From: Cupriavidus necator
Lineage (GTDB): Bacteria; Pseudomonadota; Gammaproteobacteria; Burkholderiales; Burkholderiaceae
Length of the DNA stretch: 64,000 bases
Direction: 5' to 3'
NCBI GenBank assembly: GCA_022041995.1
Contig: CP074381.1
Span: 1 to 64,000, forward strand
The translations under genes were made by a program, and so were the position numbers. How positions within the stretch are numbered: position 1 is the first letter of the stretch; every line of letters starts with the position of its first letter. The notes beneath the pieces were generated by a model. The model did not search any database. It saw nothing but the letters and a program-made list of their open reading frames with translations, and was not told where the DNA came from. This document shows, piece by piece, positions 22,257-31,490 of the stretch.

Positions 22257-23252
22257 TCAGTCCAGCTTGATATCGGCAGCCTTGGCCACGCGGGCGTAGC
22301 GCGCCATCGCCTGCTGGATCTGCGCCTTGAACTGCTCCGGCGTAGTCGGCACCAGCGTGCCGCCGGATTCTTCCACCTTGCGCTTGAACTCGGGGTTCTG
22401 CATGGCCTTGTGGATCGCCTGGTTCAGCCTGGCGACGATGGCGGGCGGCGTGTTCGCAGGCGCGACAATGCCGAACCAGCCGCCATCGCCCATGTCCTTG
22501 AAGCCCAGTTCGGAATAGGTCGGCACGTTGGGCAACTGCGCCGAGCGCCCCCCGCCCAGCACCGCCAGCGCGCGCAGCCTGCCCGCTTTCACGTGGGGCA
22601 GCGTCGACGAGAGGTTGTCGGTGATGGCATTGACCTGCCCTGCCACGGCGTCGTTCAGCGCCAGCCCGGCGCCCTTGTATGGCACGTGCAGCAGGTCGAT
22701 CTTGGCCAGCATCATGAAGTTCTCGATGTTGACGTGGCCCAGCGACCCGGCCCCCGGCGAGGCAAAGCTGTACTTGCCCGGGTTGGCCCTGGCCAGCGCG
22801 ATGAACTCCTGCATGGTCTTGGCCGGCACGCTGGGGTGCACCGCGAACACGCTGGGAATCGCCACCACGTTGGTGACCGGGGCAAAGTCCTTGATCGGGT
22901 CGTATTTGAGCTTGGGGTATACGGCGGGGTTGGACCCGTGCGTGCTGACCGTGGCCATGCCGATGGTGTAGCCATCGGGCGCGGCGCTGGCCACCTGCTC
23001 CATGCCCAGCGAGCCGCCGGCGCCACCCTTGTTCTCGACCACGATCGACTGACCCAGCTCGCGGCCGGCAAACTCTGACACCAGGCGCGCCGACAGATCG
23101 GTGGAGCCGCCCGCCGCGAACGGCACGATCAGGCGGATCGGGCGCGTCGGGTAGTTGGCTTGCGCGAAAGCGCTGCCGGCAAAGGCCAGCGTGGCAGCGG
23201 CGGCGGCACCGGACAGCAGCAACTGGCGGCGGGACATCCTGGCTCGGATCAT
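22257..23252 (-). CDS. Tripartite tricarboxylate transporter binding protein (Bug/TctC family)
   Basis: A 331-residue extracytoplasmic solute receptor. MSRRQLLLSGAAAAATLAFA is an export signal with a twin-arginine look, cleaved after SAFA. The mature part begins NYPTRPIRLIVPFAAGGSTD, the hallmark of Bug proteins, followed by VVENKGGAGGSLG. Such proteins bind carboxylates or amino acids; many are orphans without a TctA/TctB membrane partner, as here. The start at 23252 has AGGAG upstream. The divergent LysR gene may control it. Confidence 0.88.
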   Translation of the reverse strand: MIRARMSRRQLLLSGAAAAATLAFAGSAFAQANYPTRPIRLIVPFAAGGSTDLSARLVSEFAGRELGQSIVVENKGGAGGSLGMEQVASAAPDGYTIGMATVSTHGSNPAVYPKLKYDPIKDFAPVTNVVAIPSVFAVHPSVPAKTMQEFIALARANPGKYSFASPGAGSLGHVNIENFMMLAKIDLLHVPYKGAGLALNDAVAGQVNAITDNLSSTLPHVKAGRLRALAVLGGGRSAQLPNVPTYSELGFKDMGDGGWFGIVAPANTPPAIVARLNQAIHKAMQNPEFKRKVEESGGTLVPTTPEQFKAQIQQAMARYARVAKAADIKLD

Positions 23253-23425
23253 GGGTTTTCTCCTGTTGGTTTTGTGCATGAACCGGGCGAGTGTCAGCCG
23301 TTTACCGGGCGGGCACAAACGACTATATTGCACGTTCGCATTACCAAAGATCATCCTGCAGCGGCCGCTCCGGCAGCCGCCCCGCCCTTCCTCCCCTCCC
23401 CCGCCATGCGGCTGCATTCCCATCG

Positions 23426-24340
23426 ATGTCCGAGTTGCACGCCTTTGCCACCGTGGCACGGCTGGGCAGCTTTACGCGTGCAGCGGACGAACTGTGCGTG
23501 ACACAGGGTGCCATCAGCCGCGCCATCGCGCGGCTGGAAGCGCATTTCGGGCAGCCGCTGCTACAGCGCAATGCCCACCGGCTGCTGCTGACCGATGCCG
23601 GCCGGCAATTGCTTGACGCCGTGGCCGAGCCGCTGGCCGCGATCGAGCACGCCAGCGCCGCCCTGCGCGCCGGCGACCGCCGGCACCACCTGACACTGTC
23701 CGTCGTGCCCACGCTGGCCAGCGTCTGGCTGGTGCCGCGCCTGCCGGACTTCCATCGCCGCCATCCGGAAATACGGCTGGACTTCGTCCCGTACCAGCGC
23801 GACGAGGATCTCTCCGGCCCCTCCCCCGACGCCGCCATCCTGGCAGGTGAAGCCGGCAAGTGGCCCGCCCTGCAGGCCGACTATGTGGTGGGACGAGAAA
23901 TGGTGCCGGTCTGCCATCCGGACCGCGCCCGGGCACGGCGCGAGGCCGGCCGCTGGCAGTCTCCCGCGGAGCTGCTGGACGAGCCCCTGCTCTACCACAC
24001 CACCGCGCCGGCGAACTGGCAAAACTGGCTGCAGGCGGCCGGCGTACCCAACGCTGCGCCAAGGTTATCCACAGCGTTCGACCAGGTCTCGATCCTGATC
24101 CAGGCGGTGCGCGCCGACATTGGCGTCGCCGTGCTGCAGCGCTGCCTGGTGCGCGACGAAATTGCCGCCGGACGCGTAACGGCGCCGTTTGACCTGCCAA
24201 TTACGCTGCAACGGGGCTATTTCCTGTGTGCGCCGAAGGAACGGCGCGACCATCCGGCGCTGAACTGCTTCCGGGATTGGCTGCTGGAGACCGCAGCGAA
24301 GGATATGGGCAGCGCTATCAACACTTTATTCACGGCATAA
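23426..24340 (+). CDS. LysR-family transcriptional regulator (GcvA-like)
   Basis: A 304-residue regulator. The N-terminal winged helix-turn-helix spans about residues 1-60 (LHAFATVARLGSFTRAADEL, VTQGAISRAIARLEAHFGQP), followed by a substrate-binding domain with the GcvA/AmpR look (DAAILAGEAG, LIQAVRADIGVAVLQRCLV). It is divergent from the Bug protein / amidohydrolase pair and is their likely regulator. The start at 23426 is the only ATG that fits the fold. A perfect DnaA-box sequence (24065-24073) lies in the coding region, probably by chance. Confidence 0.85.
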   Translation: MSELHAFATVARLGSFTRAADELCVTQGAISRAIARLEAHFGQPLLQRNAHRLLLTDAGRQLLDAVAEPLAAIEHASAALRAGDRRHHLTLSVVPTLASVWLVPRLPDFHRRHPEIRLDFVPYQRDEDLSGPSPDAAILAGEAGKWPALQADYVVGREMVPVCHPDRARARREAGRWQSPAELLDEPLLYHTTAPANWQNWLQAAGVPNAAPRLSTAFDQVSILIQAVRADIGVAVLQRCLVRDEIAAGRVTAPFDLPITLQRGYFLCAPKERRDHPALNCFRDWLLETAAKDMGSAINTLFTA

Positions 24341-24547
24341 CTTACACAACCTGAATTTTGCAGATGCAAATTCACCTGATACATAATATCGCGCAGATTA
24401 TTATTGGAATGGATGTTATCCGTTAGGCTTGATAGCCACCAATCACTCCCATGGATATTTGCGTACCTACATCAGCGCACCGGTAGCGATATCAGTCCAA
24501 AGCGCCTCTGAATTGGGTTATCCCCAAAGTTATTCACACCACCAATA

Positions 24548-24573
24548 GAAAAGGGCCTGCATCCGCAGGCCCT
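24548..24573 (-). terminator. Rho-independent terminator of the first liv operon
   Basis: AGGGCCTGC-ATCC-GCAGGCCCT, followed on the minus strand by TTTTCT, 27 bp past the livF stop. Confidence 0.88.
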
Positions 24574-24599
24574 CATTCCTCTGGCGAAAACCGAGCGGA

Positions 24600-25343
24600 T
24601 CAAGCCGCCTTTTTTGCCAGTCCAAGATAGGTTTCGATCACCTTCGGATTCGCCGCCAGCTCGTCGGCCGGACCTTCCATTGCCATATCCCCGGTCTCGA
24701 TCACATAGCCGTAGTCCGCCACCTGCAGCGCGGCGCGTGCGTTCTGCTCGATCAGCAGCGTGGCCACGCCGGTCTGGCGCAGGTTGCTGATGATGTGGAA
24801 GATCTCCTTCACGATCAGCGGTGCCAGGCCAAGGCTGGGCTCGTCCAGCATCAGCAACTGCGGCTTGGCCATCAGCGCGCGGCCCACCGCCAGCATCTGG
24901 CGCTCGCCCCCGGAGAGCGTGCCGGCGTCCTGGCGGGCGCGCTCGCGCAGGCGCGGGAACAGGTCGTAGACCACGTCCATCTGGTCCAGGTAGTTCTTCT
25001 CGCCGGCGCGCTTGCGGCGGAATGCGCCCAGCTGCAGGTTGTCCTCTACCGTCATCGACGCAAACAGCTCGCGCTTTTCCGGCACCAGGCACATGCCGCG
25101 CGCAACGCGCCCCTCCACCGGGATGCCGGCCATGTCGTGGCCAAGGTAGCTCACCGAGCCGCTCGACGACCCCGTCACCGGCAGCGCACCCATGATCGCA
25201 TTGAGCATGGTCGACTTGCCGGCGCCGTTGGGGCCGATTACCGTGACGATCTTGCCGGCCTCCACCTTCAGGTTGGCGCCGTGCACCGCTTCCACCTTGC
25301 CGTAGCGGACGTGGAGGTCCTTCACTTCGAGAATCAGGCTCAT
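24600..25343 (-). CDS. livF: HAAT-family ABC transporter ATPase LivF (system 1)
   Basis: A 247-residue ATPase of a branched-chain amino-acid type importer. Walker A is GPNGAGKST, the signature is LSGGERQMLAVGRAL, and Walker B is QLLMLDEPSLGLAP. The LivF lineage is clear from LFASMTVEDNLQLGAF. It starts 10 bp after the stop of the LivM-LivG fusion and is the last gene of the operon. The substrate class (branched-chain amino acids, other amino acids, amides) cannot be fixed from the ATPase. Confidence 0.92.
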   Translation of the reverse strand: MSLILEVKDLHVRYGKVEAVHGANLKVEAGKIVTVIGPNGAGKSTMLNAIMGALPVTGSSSGSVSYLGHDMAGIPVEGRVARGMCLVPEKRELFASMTVEDNLQLGAFRRKRAGEKNYLDQMDVVYDLFPRLRERARQDAGTLSGGERQMLAVGRALMAKPQLLMLDEPSLGLAPLIVKEIFHIISNLRQTGVATLLIEQNARAALQVADYGYVIETGDMAMEGPADELAANPKVIETYLGLAKKAA

Positions 25344-25352
25344 GTCCGGTCC

Positions 25353-27193
25353 TTACTCCACGCCACCCAGATAGGCTTCCAGCACCGCGGGTTCTTCTGC
25401 ACTTCCTCGGGCACACCCTCTGCAATGCGCGTGCCGAATTCCATCACCACCAGCCGGTCGGTCAGGTTCATCACGAAGTCCATGTCGTGCTCGACCAGCA
25501 GCACGCTCATGCCCTCGCCCTTTAGCTTGCGCAGCAGCTCGGCCAGCGCCTGCTTCTCCTTGTAGCGCAGGCCCGCTGCCGGCTCGTCGAGCAAGAGCAG
25601 CGCCGGGTCGCAGCAAAGTGCACGCGCGATTTCAAGAATCCGCTGCTGGCCCAGCGCGAGGCTGCCGGCTTCCATGTACATGCAATCGGCCAGGCCCACG
25701 CGCTCAAGCTGGCGCTTCGCTTCGAACAGCAGCTTCTCTTCCTCGGCCTTGTTCATGCGCAGGATCGCGGCCGAGACGCCGCCCTGGGCGCGGAAATCGC
25801 CGCGCAGGTGCGCGCCGATGGCCACGTTCTCCAGCACCGTCATGGTCGGCAGCAGGTGCACGTGCTGGAAGGTGCGGCCGATGCCGCGCTTGACGATCTC
25901 GCGCGACGGCAGGCCCGAGATCACCTCGCCGCGGTAGCGCACCTCGCCACGCGTGACCGGCAGCACGCCCGTCACGAGGTTGAAGGTCGTGGACTTGCCC
26001 GCGCCGTTGGGACCGATCAGCCCGATGATCTCGCCCGCGCGCACGTGGAAGCTGACGTCGTTGACCGCCACCAGCCCGCCGAACTCCTTGCGTGCCGCGC
26101 GCACATCCAGGATCAGGTCGCCGGCCTCCGGCTTCTGGCGCACGGCCAGGGCCTCGGCCTGCGCCGGTGCCAGTACCGGCGGGCCCGAAGGAACCAGACG
26201 CCGCAGGAACGGCCAGATGCCATCGCGCGCATATTGCAGCAGCAATACCAGCAGCACGCCGAAGACGATGATCTCGAAGTTGCCGTTGGCACCGAGCAGC
26301 CTGGGCAGCACGCCCTGCAGCACATCCTTCAGGATGGTCAGGATGCCCGCGCCCAGCACCGCGCCCCACACATGGCCCACGCCGCCGACCACGGCCATGA
26401 ACAGGTACTCGATGCCGTAGTTCAGGCCAAACGGCGTCGGATTCACCGCGCGCTGCAGGTGCGCGTACAGGAAGCCCGACACGCACGCCAGGACCGCCGC
26501 CACCACGAAGATCACCACCTTCATCCACGCGGTGTTCACACCCATGGCCTCGGCCATCACGCCGCCGCCCTTGAGCGCGCGGATGGCGCGGCCAGGGCGC
26601 GAGTTCAGCAGGTTCTGCATCGCCAGCACCGCCAGCAGCACCACCGCCCAGATCAGGTAGAACATCGAGCGGCCGGACTGCAGCTCGATGCCGAACAACG
26701 ACAGCACCGGGATCCCGTTCAGGCCGTCATACTTGCCCAGGAACTCCAGGTTGCCGAACAGGAAGAACAGCGACAGGCCCCAGGCAATGGTCGCCAGCGG
26801 CAGGTAGTGGCCGGACATTCGCATCGTGATCAGCCCGATCACATAGGCCGATGCCATCGTGATCACCAGCCCCACCAGCAGCCCGAACCAGGGCGACAGC
26901 CCGAACTGCGTGGTCAGGTACGCGGTGCTGTACGCGCCCAGCCCCACGAACGCGGCCTGCCCGAACGAGGTCATGCCGCCCACCCCGGTCAGCAGCACCA
27001 GCCCGATCGCCACGATGCTGTACAGGCCGATGTAGTTGCCCAGCGTGATCCAGAATTCCGGCGTCGGCAGCGCCGGCAGCAACACCAGCACCACAATGAA
27101 AGCCAGCACCAATACCCGGTTGCGGTTCAGCCGCGCACGGCTGCCTGCCTCGGCACTGGTCACCGCCGCCTGCTTGTCGGTCAGCATGGTCAT
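25353..27193 (-). CDS. Fused permease-ATPase LivM-LivG of HAAT ABC transporter 1 (one-base deletion near 3' end)
   Basis: One reading frame encodes a LivM-type permease (about residues 1-340, many membrane helices, GMTSFGQAAFVGLGAYSTAY) followed by a LivG-type ATPase (about 360-613) with Walker A GPNGAGKST, signature LALGQQRILEIARAL and Walker B LLLLDEPAAGL. No stop or good internal start separates the halves, so it is a real fusion. Near 25390 one G/C base is missing; restoring it gives the usual LivG ending KNPAVLEAYLGGVE and a stop at 25353, 613 residues in all. It starts 3 bp after the livH stop. Confidence 0.9.
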
Positions 27194-27196
27194 GGC

Positions 27197-28249
27197 TTAT
27201 TCCTCCTCCTCGACATGCTTGCTCGTCAGCGAGCGCCACAGCAGCACCGGAATGATCAGTGTGAAGACGATGACCTCCTTGAACGCGCTGGCCCAGAAGG
27301 ACGAATAGGATTCGAGCAGCCCCACCAGCAGCGCACCCAGCGCCGCCACGGGGTAGCTCACCAGCCCGCCGACGATGGCGCCGACAAAGCCCTTCAGGCC
27401 CACCAGGAAGCCCGACTCGTAGTACACGGTCGTCAGCGGCGCGATCAGGATGCCGCACAGCGCACCCATCGCTGCGGCCAGCGTGAACGACAGGCGCCCC
27501 GCCTGCGTGGTGCCGATACCGACCAGGCGCGCGCCCAGCCGGTTCACCGCGGTCGCGCGCAGCGCCTTGCCCTGCAGCGTGCGCTCGAAATAGAAGTACA
27601 GCGCGGCGATCAGCAGCGCCGACGCGCCCACGATCCACAGGCTCTGGCCCGAGATGCTGAGCGCCCCCACGTCGAAGCGCGCATCCGAGAACGCATTGGT
27701 GCGCGAGCCCTCCGCGCCGAACATCACCAGGCCCAGCCCCACCAGCGCAAAGTGCACGCCGACCGAGACGATCAGCAGCACCAGCGTGCTGGCTTCGGCG
27801 AGCGGCTGGTAGGCCAGCCGGTACAGCATCGGCCCCAGCGGGATGATGATCAGCAGCGTCAGCGCGATCTGCGCCAGCATCGGCAGCGGCTGCGCGCCGT
27901 ACTGCTGCGCCAGCCAGTGCACCGCGAGCGGGAATACCAGGTACTTGCCGGCCAGCACCGCCAGCCGCTGGCCCAGTGTGCGGCGCAACTCGGCGCTGCG
28001 CAGCACCGTGACGGTTTCATAGAGGAAGGTCAGCGCCCCCATCGCCAGCAGCAGCCAGCTGGTCTGCGGCGCGTGCCCGGCCTGCATCGCCGCCAGCGTC
28101 AGCGCACCGTAGGCAACAAACTCCCCTTGCGGGATGAAGATGACCCGGGTCACCGAGAACACCAGCACCAGGGCCAGTGCCAGCAGCGCGTAGATCGCGC
28201 CCGAGGTGATGCCGTCCTGGGCCAGGATGGCGGCGATTGATAAGTCCAT
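27197..28249 (-). CDS. livH: HAAT-family ABC transporter permease LivH (system 1)
   Basis: A 350-residue membrane permease. The typical LivH opening (DGITSGAIYALLALALVLVF) is followed by VTRVIFIPQGEFVAYGALTL. The conserved loop GLKGFVGAIVGGLVSYPVAA, which contacts the ATPase, lies near the C-terminus. It is longer than usual (about 300) because of an insert around residues 70-110. Its partners are the LivM-LivG fusion and LivF downstream and, across a 955-bp gap with a palindrome, the binding protein upstream. Confidence 0.9.
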   Translation of the reverse strand: MDLSIAAILAQDGITSGAIYALLALALVLVFSVTRVIFIPQGEFVAYGALTLAAMQAGHAPQTSWLLLAMGALTFLYETVTVLRSAELRRTLGQRLAVLAGKYLVFPLAVHWLAQQYGAQPLPMLAQIALTLLIIIPLGPMLYRLAYQPLAEASTLVLLIVSVGVHFALVGLGLVMFGAEGSRTNAFSDARFDVGALSISGQSLWIVGASALLIAALYFYFERTLQGKALRATAVNRLGARLVGIGTTQAGRLSFTLAAAMGALCGILIAPLTTVYYESGFLVGLKGFVGAIVGGLVSYPVAALGALLVGLLESYSSFWASAFKEVIVFTLIIPVLLWRSLTSKHVEEEE

Positions 28250-28405
28250 TGTCTCCCCGTCTTTTGGAAATACCTGCCTGCGTCATATGGGGGCCGACAG
28301 GGTGCTATGTGCTTTGGGATTTACGCAATAGTAAACGGATTGCTTAATGTGGAAATACAGGCAAGCCCTAACGGGAGGCGTATGGTTTGGGGGTGGGTGA
28401 TTCGC

Positions 28406-28714
28406 TTTGTTGCTATGCGGTTGGTTGTCGGGCTTGGCGGGCGTGGGCTGTTTCGCCGGCGTAGCCGGCGAGTCACTTTTTGTCCGAGCGACAAAAAGTA
28501 ACCAAAAAACGCGTCGCCTGAGCGGCTGGCTATAAATTGCTCGGCGTTGGTGGTTCCCGCGGTGGTGATTTCCGCCGATGTGATTGGTGGTTCGAGCCAG
28601 CTACGCTCCCTGTCTGGTGCCTCCGTCCACGGACTATTGGACGAACCCGACTTTAGGTTGTTGGCAGCCTGCTAACCAGGTTATCGGTGGGACGCCTTCG
28701 GCTGCGCTGCGCGC
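28406..28714 (+). repeat. Left arm of imperfect palindrome
   Basis: The arm reads from GCTATGCGGTTGGTT to GGCTGCGCTGCGCGC and recurs as the reverse complement at 28835-29145. In the block 28610-28657 against 28892-28939, 47 of 48 bases agree. The arm contains two small hairpins and a CGTCCA-N8-TGGACG stem. Only short meaningless frames are open in it. Confidence 0.9.
28454..28499 (+). repeat. Paired small hairpins in left arm
   Basis: CGCCGGC-GTA-GCCGGCG (28454-28470) and ACTTTTTGTC-N5-GACAAAAAGT (28475-28499), both perfect stems. Confidence 0.9.
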
Positions 28715-28834
28715 ACGCAGCATCTCAGGTCGGAGGCACGGGCACGGAGTGCATCGCTGCGCTCGCACCGCGTGGTCGCGGATGATGCCGAACCCAACGC
28801 TGTTAGGACTTGGTCGGTTGCTCTGCTTAGGGCC

Positions 28835-29145
28835 GGCGCGCAGCGCAGCCGTAGGCGTCCCCCGATATCGGTCTTAGCAGGCTGCCAATCCCCTAAAGTC
28901 GGGTTCGTCCAATAGTCCGTGGACGGAGGCACCGGACAGGGGGCGTAGCCGGCTCGAACCACCACACACATCGGCGGAAATCACCGCCGCCCGAACCACC
29001 AACGCCGAGCAATTTATTGCCAGCCGCATAGGCGACGCGTTTCTTGCTTACTTCTTGTCGCTTGGACAAGAAGTAAGTCGCCGGCTACGCCGGCGAAACA
29101 GCCCACGCCCGCCAAGAGCCACAAACCAACCGCATAGCACCAAAC
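28835..29145 (-). repeat. Right arm of imperfect palindrome
   Basis: Reverse-complement copy of the left arm, differing by scattered substitutions and small indels. Its outer end lies about 60 bp from the stop of the binding-protein gene. I recall similar intergenic blocks around CGCCGGCGTAGCCGGCG as common in Cupriavidus and Burkholderia genomes; this was not checked. Confidence 0.9.
29050..29095 (-). repeat. Paired small hairpins in right arm, with compensatory change
   Basis: The stem is ACTTCTTGTC-N5-GACAAGAAGT (29050-29074) beside CGCCGGC-TAC-GCCGGCG-type sequence (29079-29095). Compared with the left arm, a T-A pair has become a C-G pair on both sides of the stem, which keeps the pairing. 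Confidence 0.9.
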
Positions 29146-29204
29146 CAAAGAGCCCCGCCCACCAAGGGCAACATCCAGCCCCAAAGCACCACTCCCCCCA
29201 CCCC

Positions 29205-30356
29205 TCACTTACCCAGCAACTTCCACTTCCCATCAACAATCTGCACCATCACCCGCGCCCGCTGATCGAAGCCCAGATGGTCCGTGCCACTCATGTTCAT
29301 AATCCCATGCGACACCGGCAGATTCTTGGTCTGCTCCATCGCATCCCGCAACGCCTTGCGGAATTCCTTGGTACCCGGCTGGCCCTTCTTCAGCGCCTCG
29401 GGAATGGCATGCTGCAAGATCAGCCCCGCATCCCAGGCATGGCCGCCGAAAGTCGACACCTGGCCGCCGAACGCCTTCTCGTAAGCGGTCTTGTAGGTCA
29501 TGGCCGGCTTCTTCACCGGGTTGCTGTCCGGCAGTTGCTCAGCCACCAGCAGCGGGCCAGCCGGCAGGAAGGTGCCTTCGCAGTCCTTGCCGCACACGCG
29601 CAGGAAGTCGGCATTGGCCACGCCGTGGGTCTGGTAGATCTTGCCCTTGAAGCCACGCTCCTTGAGCGTCTTGGCCGGCAGCGCCGCGGGCGTACCCGAG
29701 CCTGCGATCAGCACGGCGTCGGCGTTGGCGCTCATCATCTTCAGCACCTGGCCGGTGACCGAGGTATCGGTGCGGGCAAAGCGCTCGTTGGCGACGACCT
29801 TGATCTTGCGCAGCTCGGCCACCTTGGCGAACTCCTGCGCCCAGCTGTCGCCATAGGCGTCCGCGAAGCCGATGAAGGCCACCGTCTTCACGTTGTTGTT
29901 GGTCATGTGCTCGGCGATGGCGGTCGCCATGTGCGAGTCATTCTGCGGCGTCTTGAAGACCCAGGCGCGCTTGGCGTCCATCGGCTCAATGATGCGGGCC
30001 GAGGCGGCCATGGTGATCATCGGCGTCTCGTTCTCTGCCACCACGTCCACCATCGCCAGCGAGTTCGGCGTCACGGTGGAACCCACTATCACGTCAATCT
30101 TGTCTTCGCTGATCAGCTTGCGGGTGTTCTTGACCGCGGTGGTGGTGTCGGAGGCATCGTCCAGCACGATGTACTCAATCTTCTTGCCCGCGATTTCCTT
30201 GGGCATCAGCGTGAACGTGTTCTTCTCGGGAATGCCCAGCGATGCCGCCGGACCCGTGGCCGACACCGTGACCCCGACCTTGACCTGTGCATGGGCCGCA
30301 CCGGCAACGAGGCTGGCCGCAGCGATTGCCAGCAGGCTGGCGCGCTTGAAATCCAT
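29205..30356 (-). CDS. HAAT-family periplasmic binding protein LivK (system 1)
   Basis: A 383-residue type-I periplasmic binding protein. The signal peptide MDFKRASLLAIAAASLVAGA ends in AHA before QVKVGVTVSATGPAASLG. IDVIVGSTVTPNSLAMVDV and FIGFADAYGDSWAQEFAKVA are typical of branched-chain amino-acid binding-protein homologues. Two cysteines (VCGKDCEG) may form a disulfide. It leads system 1 but is cut off from livH by the palindrome, which may lower readthrough and so favour binding protein over membrane parts (inference). Confidence 0.9.
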   Translation of the reverse strand: MDFKRASLLAIAAASLVAGAAHAQVKVGVTVSATGPAASLGIPEKNTFTLMPKEIAGKKIEYIVLDDASDTTTAVKNTRKLISEDKIDVIVGSTVTPNSLAMVDVVAENETPMITMAASARIIEPMDAKRAWVFKTPQNDSHMATAIAEHMTNNNVKTVAFIGFADAYGDSWAQEFAKVAELRKIKVVANERFARTDTSVTGQVLKMMSANADAVLIAGSGTPAALPAKTLKERGFKGKIYQTHGVANADFLRVCGKDCEGTFLPAGPLLVAEQLPDSNPVKKPAMTYKTAYEKAFGGQVSTFGGHAWDAGLILQHAIPEALKKGQPGTKEFRKALRDAMEQTKNLPVSHGIMNMSGTDHLGFDQRARVMVQIVDGKWKLLGK

Positions 30357-30647
30357 CTTGTCTCCTTCGGTTCCTGAAACGGAAAGGCATCCGTCCGGCG
30401 TCCACCGGCGGATGCCCCATTTTTGGACTGACCCCTCGGGTCTGACGCAGGCACATCGCCGGCACCTGCGCTACAGCCAGGAACAGCGCAACGCCGTTCC
30501 CCATTTCCCCGTCCGCACCACTCCCCCGGAAAGGCGCTTCGGCCATTCACCGACCGCACGGTCGGGAATGCGAATCGAGTCTATCACAGCGCCCTGGCGC
30601 GAAAAGGGAGGATTAACCCGCATCGCGCGCCCCGCCTGGCTTTGCCG
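30357..30647. other. Gap upstream of the system 1 binding-protein gene
   Basis: A 291-bp gap with no gene. It must contain the binding-protein promoter and the 3' end of the TSUP transcript. I did not recognise a clear operator or terminator in it. Confidence 0.4.
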
Positions 30648-31409
30648 TCAGCGCAGGAACGCGTCCCAGCCGGTTTTCAGGATCAGCGCGCTCACCACCA
30701 CGATGAAAACCTTGCGCACGAAGGCGCTGCCGTGGCGCAGCGCCAGCCGGCTGCCTACCTGGCTGCCGGCGACGTTGGCCACCGCCATCACCAGCCCCAG
30801 CTGCCACCAGATATGGCCCTTGCTGGCCAGCAGCAGCAACGCCGCCAGGTTGGTGGCAAGGTTGACCACCTTGGTCGAGGCCGACGCATGCAGGAAGTCA
30901 TAGCCGAACACCCGCACGAACGCGATCATCAGGAAGCTGCCGGTGCCCGGGCCGAACACGCCGTCATAGAAGCCGATGGCGGCACCGGCCAGCAGCGCCG
31001 CGAAGCGCTCGCGCGAACCCGACAGCGTCGGCGCGTGTTCCGTGCCCAGGTCCTTCTTGGCCACGGTGTAGACCAGCAACACCACCAGCACGAACGGCAG
31101 CGCCTTGCGCAGCGGCTCGGCCGGGATCCTGGTCAGCGCCCAGGCACCGGCCATCGAGAAGATAAAGGCCGCCACCACCGCGGGCGCGGTCGCGCCCCAG
31201 TAGATGCGCACGCTGCGGCCGTAGCGCAGCGCGGCGTTGGCGGTGCCCGCGATCGAGCCCATCTTGTTGGTGCCCAGCAGCGTGGCCGGCGCGATATTCG
31301 GATAGGCCGAGAACATCGCCGGGATCTGTACCAGGCCGCCGCCGCCGGCGACCGCGTCGATCAGGCCAGCGAGAAAGGCGGCAACCGCCAGGAATGCGAA
31401 TTCCGTCAT
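30648..31409 (-). CDS. TSUP-family membrane exporter (TauE/SafE)
   Basis: A 253-residue inner-membrane protein with about eight hydrophobic segments. GLIDAVAGGGGLVQIPAMF and GTNKMGSIAGTANAALRY are the two conserved TSUP motifs, and GFYDGVFGPGTGSFLMIAFV starts the second half of the internal repeat. Members move sulfite, sulfoacetate or other small organic anions out of the cell; the substrate here is unknown. It stands about 80 bp downstream of an unknown gene on the same strand. Confidence 0.88.
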   Translation of the reverse strand: MTEFAFLAVAAFLAGLIDAVAGGGGLVQIPAMFSAYPNIAPATLLGTNKMGSIAGTANAALRYGRSVRIYWGATAPAVVAAFIFSMAGAWALTRIPAEPLRKALPFVLVVLLVYTVAKKDLGTEHAPTLSGSRERFAALLAGAAIGFYDGVFGPGTGSFLMIAFVRVFGYDFLHASASTKVVNLATNLAALLLLASKGHIWWQLGLVMAVANVAGSQVGSRLALRHGSAFVRKVFIVVVSALILKTGWDAFLR

Positions 31410-31490
31410 TGCAGGAAGCAGGGAAGCGAAAAGGGAATGATCAGAGAAGATCGGTGCGCACAGGCCGGAGCGCAGCCGGGCGGCGCCGGT

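Larger units (their letters stand above)
28250..29204. other. 955-bp gap inside liv system 1 filled by a giant imperfect palindrome
   Basis: No gene is credible. Most of the gap is one inverted repeat with arms of about 310 bp around a spacer of about 120 bp. It splits the binding-protein gene from livH. The 28250-28405 part should hold the livH promoter or leader. Confidence 0.85.

Noticed and set aside
24341..24599. Replication origin
   Set aside because: DnaA-like boxes are few and imperfect, there is no dnaA, dnaN or rpmH gene nearby and no AT-rich repeat array.
25808..28240. Long plus-strand open frame opposite the first liv genes
   Set aside because: Gln/His/Arg-rich shadow of the permease genes, with no recognisable domain.
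28406..29145. Insertion sequence or transposon between the liv genes
   Set aside because: The terminal inverted repeats would be the whole element; there is no transposase frame and I saw no target-site duplication.
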